Source: Isohypsibius dastychi
Lineage: Eukaryota; Tardigrada; Eutardigrada; Parachela; Isohypsibiidae
Reading direction: 5' to 3'
Assembly (NCBI GenBank): GCA_034696485.1
Contig: JAQIWT010001437.1
Coordinates: 1-10,800, forward strand
DNA length: 10,800 bases
The notes under the pieces are model-generated. The model was not told the DNA's origin. It worked only from the letters and a program-made list of their open reading frames with translations, and did not search any database. Below, in pieces: positions 1 through 6,909 of the stretch. The position numbers and the translations under genes are program-made. Each line of letters opens with the position of its first letter. Within the stretch, counting starts at the first letter, position 1.

Positions 1-233
1 TCTAGTAACACTGTATCATTAGCTTGGTCAAGATTATTCAAAAACAGAATCGTCATTTACCCGGATTCTTCCGATCGCGTTCTGTCCGTAAGCCTCTGGG
101 GCATACCTGTGCAGGTGATCGCAGATGGACGGAAATCGTTAATCGGCTTGATACCACCAGCTCTTAAAAAGATAACGTATGCAATGCAGTGAAGGCAAAC
201 TGAATAGACGAGGTACAAAGGAGCAACACGCAC

Positions 234-581
234 CTTGGCATTCTTCACATAGGTGGGAACACCTTTCACGGGGAAACTTTTCGTTAAATGAAGAGATAGA
301 CAGTGCAAACTTTCCAGATCATAGAGCTCAACTGGGTTCTTGCGCGTCACATTCGTTCTGTGGAATCATTGTTCCGTTATATTCACAATAAATATGTCAG
401 ACTCGTCAACTCCTCTTAAAGATTTCACATACACGTGCCTCTTCTTCATAAACCTTGTCCGGATATTTTTGGCAAATTCGACATTTCCAAAGATAATTCG
501 ATCGCTGCGTTTGGCGATGGTTTTCTTTCTCGCACAAAATTCCCGCATCAGGAACAATGGATCAGGAGGGACGGTCGACAT
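234..581 (-). CDS. CDC73/parafibromin-like protein, N-terminal exons (partial)
   Basis: CDC73 is a nuclear subunit of the Paf1 complex, which travels with RNA polymerase II and promotes histone H2B ubiquitination. Exon 1 (581-454) starts at an ATG with A at -3. About 37 residues align without gaps to the CDC73 N-terminus as I know it: DPLFLMREF, a KK pair, then DRIIFG and AKNIRTR (family: D.L..LR...KK.I....D.VIFG....KN.KT). A 96-base intron (453-358, AAG|GTTTAT to TTCCACAG|) joins in phase to exon 2 (357-234), which gives ELYDLESL (family EYYTLDSI) and then PTYVKNAK (family PVYVRRAA). Exon 2 probably ends at AAG|GTGCGT. The intron contains an in-frame TGA. The frame stays open to 57 past that donor, so the exact end is uncertain. 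A few residues near LTKSFPVKG look inserted. The gene continues beyond the left edge. Whether it is intact cannot be judged. Confidence 0.68.
358..453 (-). other. Intron 1 of the CDC73-like gene (96 bases, contains a TGA)
   Basis: The donor is AAG|GTTTATG and the acceptor is GATTCCACAG|A. The length is a multiple of three, so only the in-frame TGA at 366-368 shows on translation that this is not coding. Removing it brings KNIRTR next to the TNVTRKNPVELY segment, close to the spacing expected in CDC73. Confidence 0.6.
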
Positions 582-611
582 TTTTTGGATCAACCCAGAT
601 GTTAACAACAT

Positions 612-1656
612 TCAGATAATGTCGTGCATAAAATGTGCATCGGTGGTTAATATTTCACTTACATCGTTTGAGAAGGATCAAGTCATCCAACTAAAATGCA
701 GCAGCAGAAGAATGTGATGATGAATATCGATGGTGGTTGCATGCGAATAATCAGGTCCTCCATACGATAGGAGACGAGTGTAAAAAGCGCGATGAGATCA
801 TGATAAACTAAGTGGAGTGGGTCGGAATGGAATGTCTGGCTGGATGCATCTGTCACCCAATACATGATCGGCGCAGATACCGTCGCAGATACTCCCAGTT
901 GGTCGTTACCAACATTGCTCGACCCTGTTATATTTGTAGTGAGGAAAGGTTTTCATTCATGTGAAATATCGAATAGTTACGCACACGCAAGTTCCCACAA
1001 CGAGAGTACATAGTGTATTTCTACCAAGCAACTTGCTCGTGACCCGGTATGTGCATTCGAGTTAGTTCTTTATCTTATTCCCTTGGTGGAACTTTCTTGA
1101 TTTCTTATTTCAACAAGCAACTCTCGGCCTTGAAGATCCAATTTTGAGAACTGAGTGGTGTAAATGGTGGAGTTTTTTCTGTTGATTACTAAATGGCATA
1201 TGAATCGATAATTATAGACTTACAAATGAAAAAGAACCAAATGTAACAAAACTCACCTTTTCCGTATGAAATTGGTGGTTGCTCCAATCAACGCAGTTTA
1301 AATTAGGATTTTTTCATTGCCGATTTTTGATTCCGAGTTGATGTAATCCATTGGGTCGGTTGTTATCATCATCGAAGTGCTTGCATTTGATTTAAGTAAG
1401 TTGAACGAGGCAGAAACAAACATGCAATTCCTTGTGAGTGATATTCTGAGCATATAATTTGTCATAACTTGTGAAACCGGAAACTGAGCTGTTGTAAACG
1501 TAATGGTTCTAGAAAAAATGCTGGAATTGAGACTTGCTTTTTGATTTGAATTTCGCTTAATTCAATGAGAAGACATAGGTTGTAGGATGATTCTTAACCA
1601 AAGTCGGCGCATAGAGCGCGGTTATAAAAGTAGCGTGACATCACAGCTGGATCAGA
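612..1656. other. No supportable gene
   Basis: This stretch is AT-rich and holds only short open frames (the longest is about 60 codons at 683-865 on minus). None has recognisable motifs or splice sites that extend it. It would include the 5' flank of the CDC73-like gene. The only structured signal is a TATAAAAG near its right end. Confidence 0.4.
1623..1656 (+). promoter_or_regulatory. TATA box plus initiator-like sequence, no gene seen downstream
   Basis: TATAAAAG (1623-1630) is followed 31 bases later by TCAGACT (1652-1658), which resembles an animal initiator. The spacing suits an RNA polymerase II core promoter on the plus strand. No plus-strand coding region follows within the next kilobase, so this may be chance or a leftover element. 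Confidence 0.22.
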
Positions 1657-1985
1657 CTAGCCAATAAGAGCTGGCGAACAAATGTAAAACAAGTTACCTC
1701 CATTTGGTACGAAAGAGATTCTAAACCAAGATCCAGTCTCCCTCCATAATCAAAATTTCATAATATCCGTAAATGCGCTTCCGTATTCCCAAGTCCACCC
1801 AAACCCAACTGCTACGATGACTGCGATTCTGGAATTAGGAATATAAATATGTGAATAAGCAAAAGTTGGCCGTTCCGGGCAATCCGGATACAATACAACT
1901 TTGGAAAGGGTCATGGCTCGTCCCTGAGCCCTCACATTGTTTCTGTGCATGTTGAAGCTAATTTGGTTCGAAAAGCGGCTTACCA
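1657..1985 (-). pseudogene. Weak open frame immediately 3' of ORF C
   Basis: Right after the TAG that ends ORF C, another minus-strand frame is open from 1985 to 1657 with a single TGA at 1752-1750. It encodes a short hydrophobic stretch (RIAVIVAVGFGW) and several Trp and aromatic residues. It has no early ATG; the first lies in FNMHRNN. A GTAAGC just after ORF C and a TAATTCCAG near 1830 could bound an intron that would remove its first half. I do not recognise it. It may be a fourth remnant of the A-B-C cassette or chance. Confidence 0.2.
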
Positions 1986-3126
1986 CTAACGACTGGATCC
2001 TGCTTCGTTGTGATCATCGTGGATCCTAGCCATTCGGTTTCGAAAGTTGTCCATGTGGGCTAGCGCTCCCCCCGTGGTTCGTGCAAAAGCAATTAACACA
2101 TTCGCCGCATTGACCGCCACCACTGCTCCGTGGGTTGAAATCATGTTTTCGTCGTGCGTGTCTCGAAAGAACATCAGGAGTCCGTCAAGGCTCTGGAGTG
2201 CTTCAAGCGCTTCGTCGCAAACATTCTTATATTCACAGGCGCGGAATTTCCGCAGAGCAGCATCCAGCACGTGTCCCAATGATGGATTTAGACCCAACAC
2301 CACCAATTCGACATGGTAGATCCGCTTATTCGGTGGAAAATACACATCCCAGTTTTGGACATCCGTTGATATTCGGGGAAGCTGTTTGTTCATAATAGCC
2401 ACGAATTTTGGCATTTTCATTAGGATCACCTTCTTTCCCGCTTTCTGAGCAATGTCCATGCCTCGCATCACCTTGGTTACCGGTCCTTTATCCGATGAGC
2501 TGAAGGACGTATTAGGACCCGATTTCCCTGACCGACGCGTTCTCTTTTCCGGAATTTCGGACGTGGGTTTGTTGAGCCGAATTTGTGGTACTTCTCCACT
2601 TGGACTTGCAAATCGAGATGTTTTCAGACCTGAACTGTTATCTCGGTGCTGTGGTTAGGGAACATTTCCGGCTACTTTGCTTGAAATTCGCGCACGGGTT
2701 TCACGGGCATCTGTCTCTTCCACCTTGATTCGAAGCCAGGGAACCGATTTCTTGACTAACCGGGTATCTCCTAGGGATCTTGAACGGCTCATATTTGGGT
2801 TCTTCACATCGGCCAGGTGACGGAATCTTTCAGCTCGCAGATGCGGATTAACGTTGTAATGATTTCGCCAATTCTTTCCTGCCCCTTCCGGGCGCCATTC
2901 CACAGGCCTATCGTCCTGTCGAGGTCGGCCTAAGAAAACAACTGGGTTAGTTCAGTTGAAAATTCTCAGATTTATTGATTGAAAATTTTGTGCTCAAAGT
3001 TCATTGGGTTTTTCTGGCATCCAACGAGAAGCTCTTACCTCGAGGTCGCAATCCTTCAACTCGGGATCCTCGTTTCTTGTCAAGTCCGGTCGTATCAGCT
3101 GTTCTTAGCCGGAGGGCTACGGTCAT
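1986..3126 (-). pseudogene. ORF C of the unrecognised cassette: basic protein with helical C-terminal domain, one intron, one internal stop
   Basis: The frame opens with ATG at 3126. Exon 1 is 3126-3039 and exon 2 is 2929-1986, joined in phase 1 across a 109-base intron, giving about 343 codons. The frame then runs to TAG at 1988-1986, broken only by TAA at 2657-2655. The N-terminal third is Arg-rich (GLRPRG, RPRQDD, MSRSRSLGD). The middle is low-complexity with Ser, Lys and Pro (TSFSSSDKGP). The last 160 residues look globular and mostly helical (WDVYFPPNKRIYHVEL, NPSLGHVLDAALRKF, VVAVNAANVLIAFAR). I see no zinc knuckle, protease or polymerase motif. The layout, basic tail plus a helical domain, would suit a nucleic-acid-binding structural protein, but I do not recognise the family. 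The TAA marks it as decayed, unless it is a sequencing error. Confidence 0.5.
2930..3038 (-). other. Spliceosomal intron in ORF C (109 bases)
   Basis: The donor is CTCGAG|GTAAGA, there is a branch-like ACTAAC about 20 bases before the end, and the acceptor is TTGTTTTCTTAG|GCC. The flanking frames differ (codon starts shift from 3126-phase to 2927-phase) and splicing joins them exactly in phase 1. That makes a real intron much likelier than a chance match. Confidence 0.72.
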
Positions 3127-3281
3127 TGGAGTTTGAAATCTAGCCGGGCGCTTCGAATTTCTCTTTGGACATTAGAGGATTCAGCTTCTGGTTGGACTGG
3201 TCACATGTCTGTTCGCAGGATTTTTCGGATGACAGGTCCGTTTTCACGTCTGGGACGCATTATGGTTCGTTTCCGCTGGGA

Positions 3282-3991
3282 TCATTCTGCCGCTTTGCGG
3301 TCTTCTCGTTCCTGATGTTTCTTTGCTTTCTCGCGTCTGTCATAAGCTTTCCTTGCCTTTCGCTGCTCGCGGGTTTGCACAAGAGCTGGGATTGATACCG
3401 GATTCGCATCGTTATCATCAGGTGTGAGATATCCCAATGAGGATTCGTCACTATCGTCGTCGCTTGAAGGCGATGAGAGACTCGTGTCACTTGATGAATT
3501 GGAGCAGATACTCCCGAGGATGCTGGTAGCAGTTGGATTCAGATGTTCTCGTTTCTTGGCTGCTTCAACCTTTTGCCTTTCGGTTTCAACACGGATCCGT
3601 TCATTCGCTGCTGCGAGCTCAATACTGGATTGCTCTTCTATTCGCGGGTGTATAAGTTCGACTTCCGGGCAATCTGTTCTCTTGGTTGGGTCGATGCTTC
3701 TGGGGTTGCCAGAACTTAGCGCTCTCTGCGGGGAGTCGTCTTATGTTCTTCGATGCCACTTCTACCCACAGCATCAGCAGTGCCATCCGGAATTTTCATC
3801 CAGCTTCCGAGCTTGATGGAGTTCCGCTTCAAGAATTCTTTCTCGGTAACTTTGATGGCCTCGAGTATTGCCGACAGCTCCTCACTCAGCATCGGCGGCT
3901 CTCGTTTCTTTTTCAAACTGAAATTGACCCTAGTTATTTTCCATTTGGTTTTCACTCGATGTTCAAGCCGGGTTTTCGAAAAGTTCGCCAT
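3282..3991 (-). pseudogene. ORF B of the unrecognised cassette: charged, Ser/Asp-rich, probably disordered protein
   Basis: A true ATG at 3991 (MANFSKTRLEHR) opens 90 codons ending at TAA 3718-3716. The coding signal continues one frame over from about 3722 to TGA 3284-3282, so one base seems lost near 3716-3724. In order the product has a basic N-terminus (KTKWKITRVNFSLKKKR), a helical Glu/Lys stretch (SAILEAIKVTEKEFLKR), a second charged helix (NERIRVETERQKVEAAKKRE), an acidic Ser/Asp tract (SSPSSDDDSDESS), and a strongly charged tail (REQRKARKAYDRREKAKKHQ). The length is about 235 codons. Low-complexity acidic and basic blocks of this kind are typical of disordered linker or phosphoprotein-like chains, but no family is recognised. 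It starts about 80 bases after ORF A ends and precedes ORF C by about 155 bases. The frame can be followed further, with TGAs at 3203-3201 and 3125-3123. Confidence 0.5.
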
Positions 3992-4071
3992 ATGATATCA
4001 TGCGGTTTTCACTCCAAAACCCAAATTCAGGTTAATCCCCCATGATTCAAAACAAACGATATCAACGAATT

Positions 4072-5531
4072 TTAGCAACCGGAAGTCGCATTTGACTTCT
4101 CAAACACTTCTCTCATAAAGTTTCGGAAATCATTTCTGATCAGCTGACTAGTTAACTTTTCATATGATAGCTGTCCGAGTTTCTCTCCAGTTAATTGTCA
4201 GGATTTTCAACAACAGTTCACATACCAATTGAAGAACGGGCTGAAATCAACCAACAGCTCCTTCGCAAGGTTTTCGGTTACCGACTCCCAAGATAGATTG
4301 CAATGCATGCCAACATAAACAGCCGTCAGCATGATGTCCAGCTGCATTCCTTCAAGATTCTCGCAGTTCAAGCGCAGCATCTTTCCATTTCCCGTCCAAT
4401 GCATGGTGACGTTATAAAAGTCTCACTCAACGAAGTTTCCCATCAGGAAATGGCCATGTTTCCTGATCAACGGACCGTCCCTAACTCAGACATTCTTCAA
4501 TTCATCGATGAATGGGCGCATCACGTCTGGATATTGTCCCACATACGCCGTGTGGTTGGCATTCTCGATAATCTGATCCCCGGCTGGTATTCAGGTGATG
4601 CTTTATACCTATAGCTCATTCCAACATCAGCAAGCTTATCCGGAATAAACTTCCAAGGCTCTTTCACTCCGTTTTCGACGGTTTGGGTTTTCTCAGGATT
4701 CAACCAGAAGAAAAGGTCCACAAAGGTACACTCTCTTACTCTCGGATCCACCCCCAATGCGATCTCATCCACCACCATCGAGCTTGCTTGTTGTTGGTCC
4801 TTTCCATCCAGGACGCTGAATAAACTAGGTAGAACTGCGAATGGTATTTTTTTGATAATTTCGGGGACCGCAACGAAGACAACTCGATCATGGGCAAAAG
4901 CTCTCACTCCGATCAGGTATGCAAATCTTTCTCCGATGGTGAAGACCCTTCCGCGGAGATTGCTGATTTCCCGCTCGTTGAAATTCATTCCTTGGTATCT
5001 TTCCATGGTTTCCCAGTGCAACAGAGCTCTCATATCGATGCTTCTGCTGTCTTCACGGATGGCTGACGCGCCTGGCCACTCCTGGCAAACTTTCTCCCAT
5101 CTAATAATATTCATTCCGTTGGCCATAACAACTCTTGGCTGGATGGTATTCCGCTCTGTCAGATCCATTCTGAAATTAGGTTTGATCAATTCAAGCTGCT
5201 TTGAAGTGAATTTCCTGTCCTTGTGCAGTGACGCTCACATACCCTTTTGGCTCTCAGCTTTCTCAATCAGGATGATGCTATCCACAGTTTCCAATGACTT
5301 TACGTGGTTCAAATAGGTTTTTAAAACTAAGACGAGGTTTTAACAATAATGGTTCCAACAAAGGCACTTCCACACTATGTCTTCTCGAGTGGAAAGATAA
5401 GCTCCGCTTTCATCTGAAAGTATTAAGTCTCGCTTCAGCTTGTTGGTTCCAGTGTAGGTTCCGCCAATCTGACCTGCATTCGGTTTATGGTTACTAACCG
5501 CGGTAACGGTTGCCCTACTGCATACCGGTGT
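4072..5531 (-). pseudogene. ORF A of the unrecognised cassette: large globular protein with several in-frame stops
   Basis: One minus-strand frame gives coherent protein from 5531 to about 4580, shifts once at a GGGG run (4581-4578, net loss of one base), and continues to TAA 4074-4072, about 485 codons. It is broken by TAA 5342-5340 and by TGA at 5237, 4488, 4425, 4209 and 4200 (first base given). The longest clean stretch is 5234-4581, about 218 codons. The composition is that of a folded, soluble protein rich in hydrophobic and aromatic segments (FAYLIGVRAFAHDRVVFVAV, KKIPFAVLPSLFSVLDG, CTFVDLFFWLNPEK, TAYVGQYPDVMRPF). I see no enzyme motif, signal peptide or membrane helix. The true start is unclear: three stops lie just upstream in frame, and another frame upstream also looks coding. 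The family is unrecognised. The two last TGAs might lie in a short intron starting at GTGAAC (4221), which is not proven. Confidence 0.5.
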
Positions 5532-5544
5532 TTACGCTCATTAG

Positions 5545-5742
5545 CCGTGATGTTATTTGTTCGACCTCTTCGTGCCACAGGACATATCATTATCCATGTG
5601 GACTGAAAAATGACTGCTTTTTCCGGTTTATCGATTCATTCTGCAAAAAACATATCCCGGCGAAAGTGTTGAAGCGACCGAGAGAGAATGATATCGAGGA
5701 GATGAGTTGTGTGTGTGGTTGTTTGAAACACTCCCTATTGTG
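5545..5742 (+). CDS. Exon encoding the second half of an extended PHD finger (PHF7/G2E3-like)
   Basis: The exon begins after TTTACGCTCATTAG|C, with a perfect TACTAAC branch-like sequence about 50 bases upstream. It encodes DVICSTSSCHRTYHYPCGL and then FFRFIDSFCKKHIP. This matches the ePHD pattern I know from PHF7 and G2E3: I.C....C.R.(Y/F)H.PCG, then F....SFC..H.P. After the finger comes MSCVCGC, where those proteins have a further Cys-rich segment. PHF7 and G2E3 are nuclear chromatin-binding or E3-ligase proteins; here only the zinc-binding core is visible. The frame ends at TAA 5744-5746, but a donor-like TG|GTAATG at 5743 may end the exon. I could not find the first CxxC half of the finger upstream; that area is antisense to ORF A. 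The gene may be a fragment. Confidence 0.58.
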
Positions 5743-6049
5743 GTAATGATTCCAGGATCAATTCTTCCGATAAATTGAAAAATGTCCAGTGGTGGGAGCA
5801 TGACCGCTAGTGGGCTCTTTTGGATTGGGTTTGTAGAATGTCCAGACTCCTATTTTCCAGGAAGCGACCGAGAGAGAATGATATCAAGGAGATGAGTTGT
5901 GTGTGTGGTTGTTTGAAACACTCCCTATTGCGGTGGAGATTCCAGGATTATTTCTTCCAATAAATTAAAAAATGTCCAGTGGTGGGAGCATGACCGCCAG
6001 TGGGCTCTTTCGGGTTGAGTTTGTAGAATGTCCAGACTTCTATTCTCCA
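5671..6049 (+). repeat. 190-base tandem duplication, two copies, about 92% identical
   Basis: Copy 1 is 5671-5860 and copy 2 is 5861-6049. Both start GAAGCGACCGAGAGAGAATG and share the blocks around TTGTTTGAAACACTCCC and AATGTCCAGTGGTGGGAGCA. I count 16 differences in 190 positions, mostly transitions. The unit holds the last 72 bases or so of the ePHD exon plus the following sequence. In copy 2 the exon-like part is preceded by CTATTTTCCAG, a good acceptor that copy 1 lacks, and the donor-like GGTAATG of copy 1 is GGTGGAG in copy 2. Confidence 0.93.
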
Positions 6050-6349
6050 TCATCTTATCTCCGACCTCTTCCAGACCATCATTGAGGGGAGATGGGCTGA
6101 CCTTTGCGTATTCGGCGTCTGTTTCAGTTGGCCCATTTTAAACTGATTCAATCAGTTGGCCACTTTTCAAGCCTGAATTACCGCCGTTGTCGTGATCACA
6201 ATAAAAATCGGTACTTGTCGGGTGACATCAGCCGCAATACAACCCCGCTCTATCAGTACTTTCCAACTTTGTTGCATTGAAAAATCGAAAAAACAAAACA
6301 AGAGCCACGTCGGCAAGAAATCAAGTATACCCGTCACATTCGGCACAAT
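6050..6349. other. No gene seen; one short perfect inverted repeat
   Basis: The sequence after the tandem repeat has no coding signal I can support. It contains AACTGATT-C-AATCAGTT (6141-6157), flanked by two direct copies of CAGTTGGCC (6125-6133 and 6153-6161). An A-rich patch follows at 6279-6302. Confidence 0.4.
6141..6157. repeat. Perfect inverted repeat, 8-base arms, 1-base spacer
   Basis: AACTGATT (6141-6148), C, AATCAGTT (6150-6157). It sits between direct copies of CAGTTGGCC whose starts are 28 bases apart. It could be a protein-binding site or a chance structure. Confidence 0.6.
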
Positions 6350-6649
6350 CTAAGAAATAAGTGCCAGGAGGCGCAATGTATAACAACAAACAGAATAAAA
6401 ACATATTTTCAGAGAGGAAAAACATAATCTCATCTCATGGTATAGTTGATTGGCTTTAAGGAGAAAGTTTTTTCTCCAGGGAACTTTATCGACCATTAGG
6501 ACCCCAATAAGGGGGTCGACTTCGAATGCCATTTCTAGTGCGACTCGCAGCAGGTTCGAAATCGTTGTCTGTCGGAGGAACGCCTTCACGACGGGCTGAG
6601 AATCACCAAGTATGAAAAACCGACATTTCTGACAGTTCCCAAATTCCAT
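6350..6649 (-). CDS. Unidentified open frame of about 99 codons
   Basis: ATG at 6649 directly follows an acceptor-like TTATTAAATAG, and the frame runs to TAG at 6350. The first half looks protein-like (NCQKCRFFILGDSQP, LLRVALEMAFEVDPLIGVL, VPWRKNFLLKANQLYH). The last 25 residues are Cys- and Leu-rich and less convincing. I do not recognise it. It lies downstream, on the same strand, of the RNF14-like pseudogene, but no splice phase ties the two together. It could be an exon of another gene or a chance frame. Confidence 0.25.
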   Translation of the reverse strand: MEFGNCQKCRFFILGDSQPVVKAFLRQTTISNLLRVALEMAFEVDPLIGVLMVDKVPWRKNFLLKANQLYHEMRLCFSSLKICFYSVCCYTLRLLALIS

Positions 6650-6862
6650 CTATTTAATAACTCCTGTCCCAATTCAAAATTTCTGTTCTGTATTGACTCA
6701 AACCGAAAGATTCATTACGAGCTAATAGCAATTACTGAACAATAAGTCAGCAACAACTCGACTGCCAGAGATTATTCAAAGTTTAATCTTAAATAAAAAT
6801 TGGCAAATACACAACACTTCACTTACCCGGGTTAGGAGCCATGAACACAGGAGCTCAAGGGG

Positions 6863-6872
6863 CCGGGCCCGG
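6863..6872. repeat. GC-only palindrome CCGGGCCCGG
   Basis: A ten-base perfect palindrome within a GC-rich patch (6859-6873), in otherwise AT-rich DNA. It lies between the RING2 remnant and a strong minus-strand donor, CCCGG|GTAAGT (6827/6826). Confidence 0.5.
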
Positions 6873-6909
6873 TCTAACACCTAATCCAAAACACCCAGAG
6901 ATCAAATAA

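Noticed and set aside
340-717. Plus-strand frame of 125 codons
   Set aside because: It is opposite the CDC73-like exon 1 and its intron; the minus strand has a gapless family match and splice sites.
2047-2395. Two plus-strand frames of 86-90 codons
   Set aside because: Both lie fully opposite the uninterrupted C-terminal part of ORF C, which has the better protein composition.
4852-5316. Plus-strand open frame of about 154 codons
   Set aside because: It is antisense to the long clean stretch of ORF A, has no recognisable motif, and its composition looks like a shadow of the minus-strand coding frame.
5465-5580. An N-terminal start for ORF A in a neighbouring frame (ITANERKHRYAVGQ)
   Set aside because: Several frames look equally coding here and the region is antisense to the ePHD gene's intron, so no start can be chosen.
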